DNA of 35,778 nt from Eubacteriales bacterium OttesenSCG-928-N13 (GCA_030265545.1 JAJDGF010000005.1:1-35778), one strand, 5' to 3'. Shown: positions 1-6,472, numbered from the stretch's first letter. Notes: generated from the sequence alone by a model not told the origin. Numbers and translations are program-made.

Positions 1-98
1 AGGGTGTAGAGAAAGCCGTCCAGATCCCCGAAAAACCAGCCCAAGAAACCGCCGATAGCGGTAAGGATAACCTGAATTACATGCCATACATTTTTCAT
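1..98 (-). CDS. Holin-like small membrane protein (3' part outside window)
   Basis: A leftward ORF starts at ATG 98-96 behind a GGAGG at 110-106 with 7-base spacing, and runs off the left edge. The visible residues begin MKNVWHVIQV and continue with a hydrophobic ILTAIGGFLGWFFG stretch followed by DLDGFLYTL. This resembles the first membrane segment of the phage-type holins (Phage_holin_4 group) that are carried in many clostridial integrative and conjugative elements. The family forms inner-membrane pores that release a lysin; in conjugative elements the role is less clear. It is the last visible member of a tight leftward set with the SHOCT-like and zinc-finger ORFs. Only about 32 residues are visible, so the assignment rests on the start of the protein. 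Confidence 0.55.
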   Translation of the reverse strand, partial: MKNVWHVIQVILTAIGGFLGWFFGDLDGFLYT

Positions 99-112
99 AG
101 AAAAACCTCCGT

Positions 113-310
113 TCAATTATTGGTGTCGAGCGATTCGTCAAAGCAGGAGCCGAGAAAGGGCTTGTATTTGTCCGAAAGATTCTGGCGCAGGCGCCTGTAT
201 TCGCCCTTGGTGAGAAGTCCCTTCTCGCGCAGGGAGTTGAGCGCCGCCAGCGACATGCTGAATTTTTTCTCCTTGTCAAACTGCTCCGGGGACATTACGC
301 TGTATTGCAT
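113..310 (-). CDS. SHOCT-like small protein
   Basis: This 65-residue ORF (MQYSVMSPEQ...) ends 14 bases before the holin-like start and overlaps the 3' end of the zinc-finger ORF, so the three look co-transcribed. The central LNSLREKGLLTKGEYRRLRQNL has the spacing of a SHOCT motif (short C-terminal helical segment: Leu-x-x-Leu, a Gly, an Ile/Leu-Thr turn, then Glu-Tyr/Phe). Stand-alone SHOCT-like proteins of this size occur in clostridial mobile elements next to recombinases and holins. Their function is unknown. The start at 308-310 is supported by the GGAGG in CGGGAAGGAGGCGCAGCC about 6-8 bases upstream. No catalytic residue can be pointed to. Confidence 0.6.
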   Translation of the reverse strand: MQYSVMSPEQFDKEKKFSMSLAALNSLREKGLLTKGEYRRLRQNLSDKYKPFLGSCFDESLDTNN

Positions 311-558
311 GGCTGCGCCTCCTTCCCGTAGCGATCCTTGATGTAGCAGGCGTGGCAGCAGTATTTTCGTCCCTTGCCGCCGTCAAATTCCTTTTGGCAG
401 CAGGCGCAGACCGCCGGATTAGGCACCCGCCGCTTCATCTCAGAGCGGTGGGCGTTCCACCACTTATGGCGGCAACGGTCAGAGCAGAACGACCTCGGCT
501 TTCCTTTTTCGCGATGTGTCAGAGCATTTTTGCATTGCTTGCATTGATCTTTGCTCCT
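295..558 (-). CDS. Cysteine-rich zinc-finger ORF, start not identifiable
   Basis: An open frame ending at TAA 295-297 reads CKQCKNAL, FCSDRCRHKWW, VCACCQKEF and KYCCHACYI in order, which is two pairs of four-cysteine knuckles. The FCSDxCRxKWW motif is typical of small zinc-ribbon proteins in clostridial conjugative elements. The only in-frame ATG, at 438-436, would give 47 residues and lose the first knuckle. Upstream of about 558 the frame stays open through a hairpin with no ATG and no clear ribosome site. The gene is therefore either N-terminally truncated or uses a non-ATG start. It overlaps the SHOCT-like gene by 16 bases. Zinc binding is inferred from the cysteines; the ligand and role are unknown. 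Confidence 0.5.
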   Translation of the reverse strand, partial: RSKDQCKQCKNALTHREKGKPRSFCSDRCRHKWWNAHRSEMKRRVPNPAVCACCQKEFDGGKGRKYCCHACYIKDRYGKEAQPCNTA

Positions 559-562
559 TGTT

Positions 563-601
563 CCTTTCAGTTTTTTTGTGGGGATGCGAAAAACTGAAAG
601 G
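563..601. repeat. Inverted repeat, 13-bp perfect arms
   Basis: CCTTTCAGTTTTT at 563-575 is the exact reverse complement of 589-601, with a 13-base loop. It lies just upstream of the recognisable part of the leftward zinc-finger ORF, so on the leftward transcript it forms a leader hairpin. The short A/T stretches belong to the stem rather than forming a U-tail. Attenuator, protein-binding site or scar of a rearrangement are all possible. Confidence 0.6.
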
Positions 602-651
602 GTATGGAGGAGAGCGGCAGCGGGGCTGCGGCTTGTCCGCTACGGGCGCAC

Positions 652-697
652 AAAAAAAGCCGCGTTCATCACTGCGCAGGGCAGCCTTGAACGCGGC
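652..697 (-). terminator. Rho-independent terminator, leftward
   Basis: GCCGCGTTCA at 659-668 pairs with TGAACGCGGC at 688-697 (10 perfect pairs). On the minus strand the stem is followed at once by seven U residues (A-run 652-658 on the given strand). It lies more than 250 bases downstream of the response regulator's own terminator, so it seems to stop a separate short transcript. Confidence 0.75.
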
Positions 698-723
698 AGG
701 AAAAGTGTCGAACCTTGTCGGGA

Positions 724-759
724 ATAAAAAGACCGCAATCCACCATTCTGGAATTGCGG
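724..759 (-). terminator. Rho-independent terminator, leftward
   Basis: CCGCAAT at 733-739 pairs with ATTGCGG at 753-759, followed on the minus strand by UCUUUUUAUU (726-732 on the given strand). It is the second of two leftward terminators within 110 bases. AT-rich promoter-like sequence (TATACATAAT on the minus strand) lies only about 15-20 bases upstream, so a very short RNA is conceivable. Confidence 0.6.
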
Positions 760-857
760 CTGTGCTTATTATGTATATGTAAAATATGCTTGTTCGTTTT
801 CGGGCGGTCACGGTTTTTCACTTCCTTTGCGTGTTTGAGGAAATGATACAAACCGTA

Positions 858-901
858 ACCGTTTTCTGACCGTTTTCTGACCGTTTTTTCACCGTTTTTT
901 A
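858..901. repeat. Four tandem 11-bp repeats (ACCGTTTTYTS-like)
   Basis: ACCG begins at 858, 869, 880 and 891, exactly 11 bases apart, giving two identical copies of ACCGTTTTCTG and two variants, ACCGTTTTTTC and ACCGTTTTTTA. An extra ACCGTA sits at 852. Direct repeats spaced by one helical turn are the usual target of OmpR/PhoB-type winged-helix regulators, and such a regulator is encoded immediately to the right (968-1,666). Direct binding is inference. Confidence 0.7.
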
Positions 902-924
902 TCGCAGTATCCGCAGATAAGCAC

Positions 925-951
925 AAAAAAAGACGGGGTTTTACGCCCGCC
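925..951 (-). terminator. Terminator of the response regulator gene
   Basis: On the minus strand GGCGGG (951-946) pairs with CCCGUC (37-32 of the 900s, one G-U), followed by seven U residues from 931 to 925. It starts 17 bases after the response regulator stop, as expected for its transcript end. Confidence 0.65.
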
Positions 952-967
952 TTTAAAATTTCACAGC

Positions 968-1666
968 TTATGACACGAATCGGTATCCCACACCGCGCAC
1001 GCTCTCAATATGGCTTATGTCCGGGGACACGCTGACCTTTTTGCGCAGGCTCCGGACATGGTTGCAGATAACGTCCGAGGAGCCTTCCTCAAAATAGTCG
1101 TTGCCCCATACATGATTATATATCTGCCTCTGCGAGAGCACCTGCCCCTTGTGGAGCATCAGGCAGTAAAGGATATCAAATTCAATTTTTGTCATGGGAA
1201 CTTCCATGTCGTTCAGATAACACCGGTGGTTATCAACGGAAAGCAGGATGCCGCCATACACCAGCGTTCTCCGCTCCTTTTTGTCCGCATCGCGAGTGCG
1301 TCCCTGAAAGCGTGTCATGAACGCAAAAACTCGCTCCGGTGTCTGATCGACGAAGCCCTTTTCCCATGGAGCATAGATGTCCGCTCCGTTATCATAGGCG
1401 GCGATTTCATCCGCACAGTTAAAATTCGATGTAAGGATAATAATCGGAACCGGTGTAAGACTCCGCATGATAAGCGCCTGCGGAAGATAATTCACCGTGT
1501 CGGCGCTGATATCTATATACCAGAAGTCACGCCTCGACAGATAATCAATCGCCTTCGTCATGCTTTCTGCTGTGACCAATTCGATGTCGTAATGCTTGTC
1601 GCTCCAAAATGCTTCCGAATCCTCCCGCAATCGGGGAGAGGAATCTACCACTAAAATCCTGAACAT
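968..1666 (-). CDS. OmpR/PhoB-family response regulator with atypical receiver
   Basis: A 232-residue protein starting MFRILVVDSS; this start is chosen because AGGAGG lies 7 bases upstream, whereas the longer MQIGGV start has none. Residues 1-118 form a receiver domain and 135-230 a winged-helix DNA-binding domain (MTKIEFDILYCLM, QIYNHVWG, VICNHVRSLRKK, VRGVGYRF). The receiver is unusual: the acidic pair is D8-S9 instead of two acids, D52 is in the phospho-acceptor position and T79 is conserved, but the KP motif is replaced by PWEKG (98-104). Phosphorylation may be weak or dispensable. No partner kinase is adjacent. Its 5' leader is interrupted by the IS at 1,711. Candidate targets are the 11-bp repeats at 858-901. 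Family assignment is secure; role unknown. Confidence 0.85.
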   Translation of the reverse strand: MFRILVVDSSPRLREDSEAFWSDKHYDIELVTAESMTKAIDYLSRRDFWYIDISADTVNYLPQALIMRSLTPVPIIILTSNFNCADEIAAYDNGADIYAPWEKGFVDQTPERVFAFMTRFQGRTRDADKKERRTLVYGGILLSVDNHRCYLNDMEVPMTKIEFDILYCLMLHKGQVLSQRQIYNHVWGNDYFEEGSSDVICNHVRSLRKKVSVSPDISHIESVRGVGYRFVS

Positions 1667-1690
1667 GCGCACACCTCCTATTTGCACATA

Positions 1691-1710
1691 AAACTGCCCA
1701 AGGGCAGTAA
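1691..1710. repeat. Left copy of 20-bp direct repeat flanking the IS
   Basis: AAACTGCCCAAGGGCAGTAA is repeated exactly at 3,214-3,233. Its core is a palindrome with 7-bp arms (ACTGCCC / GGGCAGT). IS1182-family elements are known to insert at palindromes and to leave direct repeats of variable length, so this is read as the duplicated target. Confidence 0.85.
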
Positions 1711-3213
1711 CAGCCTGTCAAAAAAGGGTCGCAAAAGGCGGCCTTTTTTGGTATAATGAATCTGGGTGATAAAGATGTTGGAAAAAGCACCGGACTTACG
1801 AGGAAATATAAAAATCATAGATATAGAAGGACTTGTACCGTCAGACCATTTACTGAGAAAAGTGGACAAAGTGGTTGACTTTGAACGGATATATGAGATG
1901 GTAGAGCATCTGTACAGCGAGGATAATGGCCGGCCTGCAGCCGATCCGGTGGTGCTTGTAAAGATGGCGTTTATCCAACATATTTATGGGATAAAGTCGC
2001 TGCGCCAAACGGTAAAAGAAATCGATATGAACATAGCGTACCGATGGTTTCTGCATTATGACATAGATACGCCGATCCCGCATTTCGCAACGGTGAGCTA
2101 CGCATTCGCCACACGATTTCCAAACGAACTGTTTGAAAAGATATTTGCATGGATACTTGAATCGGCGGTTGAACGGCGGCTGGTGAACGCACAGACCGTG
2201 TTTATTGATGCGACACACATCAAAGCCAGCGCCAACAAAAAGAAGAACAGAAAGGTTTTAGCAGAAAAAACGGCTCGCGTATATGACGAACAGCTTAGGA
2301 CTGAAATTGAAGCCGATCGTGAAGCTCACGGCAAAAAGCCGCTTAAGGATAAAGATGATGAGCCGCCGAAAAGCGGCGGACAAACGGTAACCGAATCCAC
2401 AACCGACCCAGACTGCGGACTGTTCCACAAGGGTGAACACAAGGTTGAATTTGCGTATACCGCTCATGTGGCGTGTGATGAACACAATTTCATTTTGGGA
2501 TGTGAGGTAACGCCAGGAAATATTCACGATTCAAAAGTCTTTGACACCGTTTATGACGATGTGACGGAGAAGTTTGAAGAAGTGAAAACCGTAGCGGTGG
2601 ACGCCGGATACAAAACACCATGGATATGCAAAAAGGTACAGGATGACGGCAAAAATATTTCAACGGCATACAAGCGACCGATGACAAAACGAGGTTTTTT
2701 CAGGAGTTATTCGTTTGTATATGACGAGTATTACGACTGTGTGATATGTCCGAACAATCAGGTTTTGAAGTATTCCACCACCAATCGCGACGGTTACCGT
2801 GAATTTAAAAGCAATCCGAAAATATGCGCAGGTTGCCCACAGCTCAGTAAGTGCACCGAAAGTCGTTCTTGTCAAAAGCTTGTGCAAAAGCATATCTGGG
2901 AAGAGTACATAGACCGCGCAGAGGATTTTCGGCATTCGCCGGCAGGCAAAATAAGCTACGGATTGCGAAGTCAGACAATTGAACGTGTATTTGCCGACGC
3001 AAAAGAGAAACACGGCATGAGATACACGATGCTGCGAGGGCTTGACCGGGTACGAAACTGGGTCAGGCTTAAGTTTGCTGCCATGAATCTCAAAAAACTG
3101 GCAATGTGGGCGTAGAAACGCTCTTTTTTATTACTGTTTTTACCGTTTTTAACCCCAAATACGAAAAATATCCACTCTTTGCTTACGCAACAACCGCCTT
3201 CTTTGACAGGCTG
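1711..3213 (+). mobile_element. Complete IS1182-family insertion sequence (1,503 bp)
   Basis: The ends are inverted repeats: CAGCCTGTCAAAAAAGG at 1,711-1,727 matches the reverse complement of the right end (CAGCCTGTCAAAGAAGG, up to 3,213) in 16 of 17 positions. The element carries one full-length transposase gene and is bounded by an exact 20-bp direct repeat of a palindromic target. Identical flanks and an uninterrupted transposase suggest a recent insertion. It separates the leftward response regulator (start 1,666) from the leader and promoter region to the right. Whether transcription from inside the IS reads into either neighbour is not visible. Confidence 0.92.
1766..3115 (+). CDS. IS1182-family DDE transposase
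   Basis: A 449-residue transposase begins at GTG 1,766 (MIKMLEKAPD), or at ATG 1,775 three codons later; neither has a strong ribosome site. A TATAAT at about 1,751 follows the left end. The N-terminal part (LVPSDHLLRKVDKVVDF, RPAADPVVLVKMAFIQHIYGI) is the IS1182-type DUF772 region. Catalytic residues are likely D148 (VFIDATHIKA), D279 (AVDAGYKT) and E406 (SQTIERVFADAKEKHG). Cysteines at about 325, 328, 354, 357 and 363 make a zinc-binding insert common in this group. The length fits a complete IS1182 transposase and there is no frameshift, so the element is probably active. Confidence 0.93.
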   Translation: MIKMLEKAPDLRGNIKIIDIEGLVPSDHLLRKVDKVVDFERIYEMVEHLYSEDNGRPAADPVVLVKMAFIQHIYGIKSLRQTVKEIDMNIAYRWFLHYDIDTPIPHFATVSYAFATRFPNELFEKIFAWILESAVERRLVNAQTVFIDATHIKASANKKKNRKVLAEKTARVYDEQLRTEIEADREAHGKKPLKDKDDEPPKSGGQTVTESTTDPDCGLFHKGEHKVEFAYTAHVACDEHNFILGCEVTPGNIHDSKVFDTVYDDVTEKFEEVKTVAVDAGYKTPWICKKVQDDGKNISTAYKRPMTKRGFFRSYSFVYDEYYDCVICPNNQVLKYSTTNRDGYREFKSNPKICAGCPQLSKCTESRSCQKLVQKHIWEEYIDRAEDFRHSPAGKISYGLRSQTIERVFADAKEKHGMRYTMLRGLDRVRNWVRLKFAAMNLKKLAMWA

Positions 3214-3233
3214 AAACTGCCCAAGGGCAGTAA
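3214..3233. repeat. Right copy of 20-bp direct repeat flanking the IS
   Basis: This copy is identical to 1,691-1,710. Joining the two flanks at this repeat restores a continuous leftward leader from the region at 3,234-3,488 into the response regulator, with the palindrome as a hairpin about 45 bases upstream of its start. Confidence 0.85.
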
Positions 3234-3258
3234 CGTCCGTTTAACTGATTTATTGGCA

Positions 3259-3305
3259 GGAAGCCATATGTAATTGAGCGCTTGACCTTTTTACATTCGG
3301 CTTCC
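3259..3305 (-). promoter_or_regulatory. Leader hairpin overlapping a 10-codon ORF
   Basis: On the leftward strand GGAAGCCGAATGTAA (3,305-3,291) pairs with TTACATATGGCTTCC (3,273-3,259) with 13 of 15 matches and a 17-base loop. The first arm is exactly the last four sense codons and the stop of the small ORF at 3,323-3,291. The second arm contains an ATG (3,267-3,265). This geometry, in which a ribosome on the small ORF would open the stem, is that of translational attenuators. The regulated gene would be downstream (leftward) but is now split off by the IS. Confidence 0.5.
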
Positions 3306-3323
3306 TTGATTAAAAGAAACCAT
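3291..3323 (-). CDS. Possible leader peptide or 5' stub of a lost gene (10 aa)
   Basis: ATG 3,323-3,321 follows a strong GGAGG (3,336-3,332) with 8-base spacing and reads MVSFNQGSRM before TAA. It lies downstream of a consensus leftward promoter and two TetR-type operator copies. Two readings fit. It may be a true leader peptide, because its 3' half forms the arm of the hairpin at 3,259-3,305. Alternatively it is the first codons of a TetR-controlled gene whose remainder was lost by recombination. No sequence similarity supports either; the strong ribosome site is the main evidence for translation. Confidence 0.4.
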   Translation of the reverse strand: MVSFNQGSRM

Positions 3324-3352
3324 CGGAACCACCTCCGTTCTGATTTGAGTTT

Positions 3353-3370
3353 CTACCGACTACTCGATAG
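3353..3370. promoter_or_regulatory. TetR-type operator copy 1
   Basis: CTACCGACTACTCGATAG is one of three copies of an imperfect palindrome, CTAYYGA-N4-TCRRTAG. It lies in the leftward leader, between the promoter at 3,460-3,488 and the small ORF. Confidence 0.65.
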
Positions 3371-3431
3371 GTGAAATGTCAAAAAAATATATGCCGGGGC
3401 TTGCGTTCGCTTGAACCGGATAGAATCAACA

Positions 3432-3449
3432 CTACCGACCATTCAATAG
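3432..3449. promoter_or_regulatory. TetR-type operator copy 2
   Basis: CTACCGACCATTCAATAG matches the other two copies and lies directly downstream of the leftward -10 (3,460-3,465), covering the expected start of transcription. Bound repressor would block leftward initiation. Confidence 0.7.
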
Positions 3450-3459
3450 GTATGGATAT

Positions 3460-3488
3460 ATTATATTCACGCATACACAGCTTGTCAA
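3460..3488 (-). promoter_or_regulatory. Consensus leftward sigma-70-type promoter
   Basis: On the minus strand, TTGACA (3,488-3,483), a 17-base spacer and TATAAT (3,465-3,460) match the housekeeping consensus exactly. It points at the small ORF at 3,323 and, without the IS, at the response regulator. Operators 1 and 2 lie just downstream. Confidence 0.8.
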
Positions 3489-3535
3489 TAGCGAAGAAAG
3501 TCGAATAAAACTTTTTTCATCGACACAATTCGCTC

Positions 3536-3564
3536 TTGTATTTTTCGATGCTTTTCGATATAAT
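3536..3564 (+). promoter_or_regulatory. tetR promoter
   Basis: TTGTAT (3,536-3,541), 17-base spacer and TATAAT (3,559-3,564) precede the tetR gene. Operator copy 3 starts three bases after the -10, so the regulator very likely represses itself. Confidence 0.75.
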
Positions 3565-3566
3565 AT

Positions 3567-3584
3567 CTATTGAATAGTCGGTAG
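3567..3584. promoter_or_regulatory. TetR-type operator copy 3
   Basis: CTATTGAATAGTCGGTAG is the reverse orientation of copies 1 and 2 and covers the tetR transcription start region. Copy 2 and copy 3 share the half-sites CTACCGA and TCAATAG exactly. Confidence 0.75.
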
Positions 3585-3621
3585 GATATCCTGCCGAACG
3601 AACGACAAAGGAGTATGCCTT

Positions 3622-4263
3622 ATGAAGCCGTCAGTTACGGAGCAATTCAAGGCTCAGAATACAAAGGAAAGAATCGTCCTCGAGTCCGCCATCCTTTTTG
3701 CCAAGAGGGGCTTTCGGGACGTGACCATCAAGGATATTGCGGCGGCGGTCGGGATTCAGACCTCCTCGCTGTATTATTATTTTGACAAAAAGGAGTCCAT
3801 TTTCGAGGAAATCATAAGCAACACGTGCGATATGTACCGTGCCTATTTCAAACGGCTCGATAAGGATATGGATAAGGCAACCTGCTTTCAGGATGTGCTG
3901 GACGGGCTGTTTGCCGAGCTGCTTGAGGTGTATGAGATATACATATATTACTGCCTGTGCCTGATAACGACCGAGCAGTTCCGTGACGAGACTGCCCGGA
4001 GCACCTTCAACAACGATGTCATGCGCATCGGCATTGAAAACACAAAAAGGGTGCTTGACCAGTGCGTCGAGCGCGGCTGGGTCAAGCCCTTCAATACGGA
4101 AATACACGCCATCTCTCTTATGAACAACGTTATTGTCGGAAACATCATGCGCACTCACGAGGACATGAAGCAGGAGACGGTGTATGAGCCGGGCAAAATG
4201 TACGCCGATTTGAAGGAAATGATCCTGAATTCGGTGGAGGTTGTGGAGGAGGAAGCATATTGA
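3622..4263 (+). CDS. TetR/AcrR-family transcriptional repressor
   Basis: The 213-residue protein starts at ATG 3,622 with AGGAG 8 bases upstream. Residues 15-62 are a canonical TetR helix-turn-helix (RIVLESAILFAKRGFRDVTIKDIAAAVGIQ, then SSLYYYFDKKESIFEEII). The C-terminal all-helical part is the ligand pocket, which gives no clue to the ligand. Three matching palindromes in the preceding 270 bases and their position over both promoters argue for autorepression plus control of a leftward transcript. The stop overlaps the TTG start of the KdpD-like gene, so the regulator also heads that operon. The divergent target appears lost or interrupted, which leaves its present target uncertain. Confidence 0.88.
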   Translation: MKPSVTEQFKAQNTKERIVLESAILFAKRGFRDVTIKDIAAAVGIQTSSLYYYFDKKESIFEEIISNTCDMYRAYFKRLDKDMDKATCFQDVLDGLFAELLEVYEIYIYYCLCLITTEQFRDETARSTFNNDVMRIGIENTKRVLDQCVERGWVKPFNTEIHAISLMNNVIVGNIMRTHEDMKQETVYEPGKMYADLKEMILNSVEVVEEEAY

Positions 4264-5777
4264 GCTTAAAGAAAAAGCACACTTTATCTGTAATTGGGAA
4301 AAGCTTATTAATGATGTTCATATTTACACTTACTTCCGGTATTTGCTATTCATTTATGTATTCGGGCTTTTCAGAGACAAATATTGTGGTTATATACTTG
4401 CTCGCCGTCCTTGTAACGGTCTGGCTTACCGAAAGTACTGCGTTTGGAATTATTTCTTCTGTTTTAGCGACATTTCTTTTTAACTATCTCTTTACTGATC
4501 CGTATTATGGATTTTCCGTTAGCGACCCCAGCTACATAATTACATTCATAATTATGATGATTTCAGCACTGATTACAAGTACATTACTCTCTCATGCAAA
4601 GCGAAGCGAGAAGCAGGCGCAGGAAAAAGAACGGGAGACTAAAGGTATCTATGATTTAACAAATCATTTAACAGACGCTGCAGATATATATGATATCGCT
4701 AAATTATCAGTTTCTGCCATAAGCGCATGTTTTAACTGTCAAGCCGGATGTCTGTGCTTTGATGAACAGGGCAACCCCGAACCTACTTTTATTCAACAAA
4801 CAACCGATGATAGACAGGTGCGGCGAAAAATTGACGATGTAGATTTTTATAAACGCCAAATTGAGGGGCTTCGCACGCCCTTTGCCGAAGGAGAAGAGTT
4901 TTGCGATTGGCCAATATACGGCAACGAAAGTACGCTGGGCATTATACGCATACCGAACAGCTCGGCTCTTACGATGGATGATTCGCAAACCCGACTACTG
5001 CATTCGATGATTGAAAGCACCGCTCTTGCTATGGACCGATTCCGTTCGACCGAGCAGCGCATGAAAACACGGGAAGATATTGTGAAGGAGAGGTATCGCG
5101 CCAATCTTCTGCGTGCAATTTCACACGATCTGCGTACACCGCTTTCCGGCATTATTGGAACATCCGAAATGTTAACCGAGATGCTTGAGCCAGAGGATAC
5201 GCGTCATGTGTTGGCGCAGGATATCCGTAACGAAGCAGAATGGCTTCATTCGCTTGTCGAAAACATTTTGAACCTTACGCGTTTGCAGGACGGTAGTCTT
5301 GCCATTAATAAACAGATGGAGGCGGTAGAGGAAGTAATAGGAGGAGCAATAGGCCATATTTCCAAGCGCTCGCCGAAGCACGAGATTGTGGTGAATATGC
5401 CTGAGGATTTGATTCTTGTCCCAATGGATGCTAAGCTTGTGCAGCAGGTGCTGATCAATCTGTTGGATAACGCTGTTCGGCACACCCATACAGAGGACGA
5501 AATTGAAATACTTGTCCAGGTAGTCGAGCAAAATGTAAGGATAGCAGTAAGAGACAGAGGCGCAGGAATTTCTGATTCGGATTTGCCTCATGTTTTTCAG
5601 ATGTTTTTCACTTCGCGAGGCAGCCGGACAGATTCGGAGCTCGGCATTGGGTTGGGGCTGGCAATTTGCGAAGCTATCATAGCGTCACATGGTGGCGAAA
5701 TTGCGGCAGCGAATCGCACCGACGGAGCGGGTGCGGAGTTTATATTTACCCTACCAATGGAGGAAGATGAAAAATGA
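4260..5777 (+). CDS. KdpD-like sensor histidine kinase lacking the KdpD N-terminal domain
   Basis: The 505-residue protein starts at TTG 4,260, overlapping the tetR stop, with GGAGGAGG just upstream; translational coupling is likely. Four membrane segments lie at about 12-34, 41-58, 60-78 and 91-111 (the DUF4118 region of KdpD), followed by a GAF-like segment (about 130-265). HisKA carries H289 in the motif ISHDLRTPL, and the ATPase has N404 (LLDNAVRH), DRGAGIS (432-438) and GIGLGLAI (462-469). Standard KdpD is about 900 residues with an ATP-binding and USP-like cytoplasmic region first; that whole part is absent here. Known KdpD senses potassium limitation or turgor. With KdpE and a Trk operon next door, a potassium-related signal is the best inference. 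Confidence 0.88.
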   Translation: MSLKKKHTLSVIGKSLLMMFIFTLTSGICYSFMYSGFSETNIVVIYLLAVLVTVWLTESTAFGIISSVLATFLFNYLFTDPYYGFSVSDPSYIITFIIMMISALITSTLLSHAKRSEKQAQEKERETKGIYDLTNHLTDAADIYDIAKLSVSAISACFNCQAGCLCFDEQGNPEPTFIQQTTDDRQVRRKIDDVDFYKRQIEGLRTPFAEGEEFCDWPIYGNESTLGIIRIPNSSALTMDDSQTRLLHSMIESTALAMDRFRSTEQRMKTREDIVKERYRANLLRAISHDLRTPLSGIIGTSEMLTEMLEPEDTRHVLAQDIRNEAEWLHSLVENILNLTRLQDGSLAINKQMEAVEEVIGGAIGHISKRSPKHEIVVNMPEDLILVPMDAKLVQQVLINLLDNAVRHTHTEDEIEILVQVVEQNVRIAVRDRGAGISDSDLPHVFQMFFTSRGSRTDSELGIGLGLAICEAIIASHGGEIAAANRTDGAGAEFIFTLPMEEDEK

Positions 5778-6472
5778 GTCAAATTAACTATAAAATACTT
5801 ATTGTTGAAGATGATCCGCAAATACAAAAATTTATTTGTCACGCCTTAAAAGGCGAAGGATTTGCTTATATCGCCGTAAATAGCGGGCAGAGTGCGATGA
5901 GCATATTGGTTTCAGAGCAAATAGATATTATGCTGCTTGATTTGGGGTTACCGGATTTTGATGGAATGGACATCATACTTAAAGTGCGTGAATGGTCTGA
6001 GGTTCCCATCATTGTTGTATCTGCACGGGATCAAGACAAGGAGAAGGTTGCCGCATTGGACAACGGAGCTGATGACTACCTGACCAAGCCGTTTTCCACC
6101 TTAGAGCTTCTCGCCCGCGTTCGTGTAGTGGTGCGTCATTTGGAAAAAATGGGTAACCAATCTTCAACAGCGTGTTTGGCAGTCGGAGGGCTCAAGATTG
6201 ATTTAGAGAAGCGGCGAGTCATTCTTGATGAAATTGAAATACATATAACGCCTATGGAGTACAATTTGCTTGCATTGCTGTTTAAAAACATCGGCAAGGT
6301 ACTTACTACCGCTTTTATCCTGCGAGAAATTTGGGGTGTAGGGTATGGAACGGACACACAAGCGCTTCGGGCTTTGATGGCAGGGCTGCGACGAAAAATA
6401 GAGAAAAATCCTGCAAAGCCACGCTACATAACAACAGAGATTGGCGTTGGATACAGACTGGCAGATGAATAA
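5774..6472 (+). CDS. kdpE: KdpE-like OmpR-family response regulator
   Basis: The 232-residue regulator overlaps the kinase by four bases (ATGA), so the pair is translated together. The receiver is complete: D13/D14 acidic pocket, D56 phospho-acceptor (LLDLGLPD), S83 and K105 (YLTKPF). The winged helix (about 130-230) has ITPMEYNLLALLF, REIWGVGYGTDTQALRALMAGLRRKIE and YITTEIGVGYRL, the KdpE-type arrangement. Its targets are probably the paired CTCACA repeats at 6,538-6,585 ahead of the TPR-trk operon, since no kdpFABC genes are in the window. A strong terminator follows the gene, so the trk operon needs its own promoter. Confidence 0.9.
   Translation: MSQINYKILIVEDDPQIQKFICHALKGEGFAYIAVNSGQSAMSILVSEQIDIMLLDLGLPDFDGMDIILKVREWSEVPIIVVSARDQDKEKVAALDNGADDYLTKPFSTLELLARVRVVVRHLEKMGNQSSTACLAVGGLKIDLEKRRVILDEIEIHITPMEYNLLALLFKNIGKVLTTAFILREIWGVGYGTDTQALRALMAGLRRKIEKNPAKPRYITTEIGVGYRLADE

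Noticed and set aside
858-901. CRISPR-like repeat array
   Set aside because: Units are 11 bp, contiguous and have no spacers; phased regulator sites fit better.
669-926. 85-codon leftward frame between the response regulator and the zinc-finger ORF
   Set aside because: It consists of the 11-bp repeat array, two terminator stems and their loops read as protein; start has no ribosome site.
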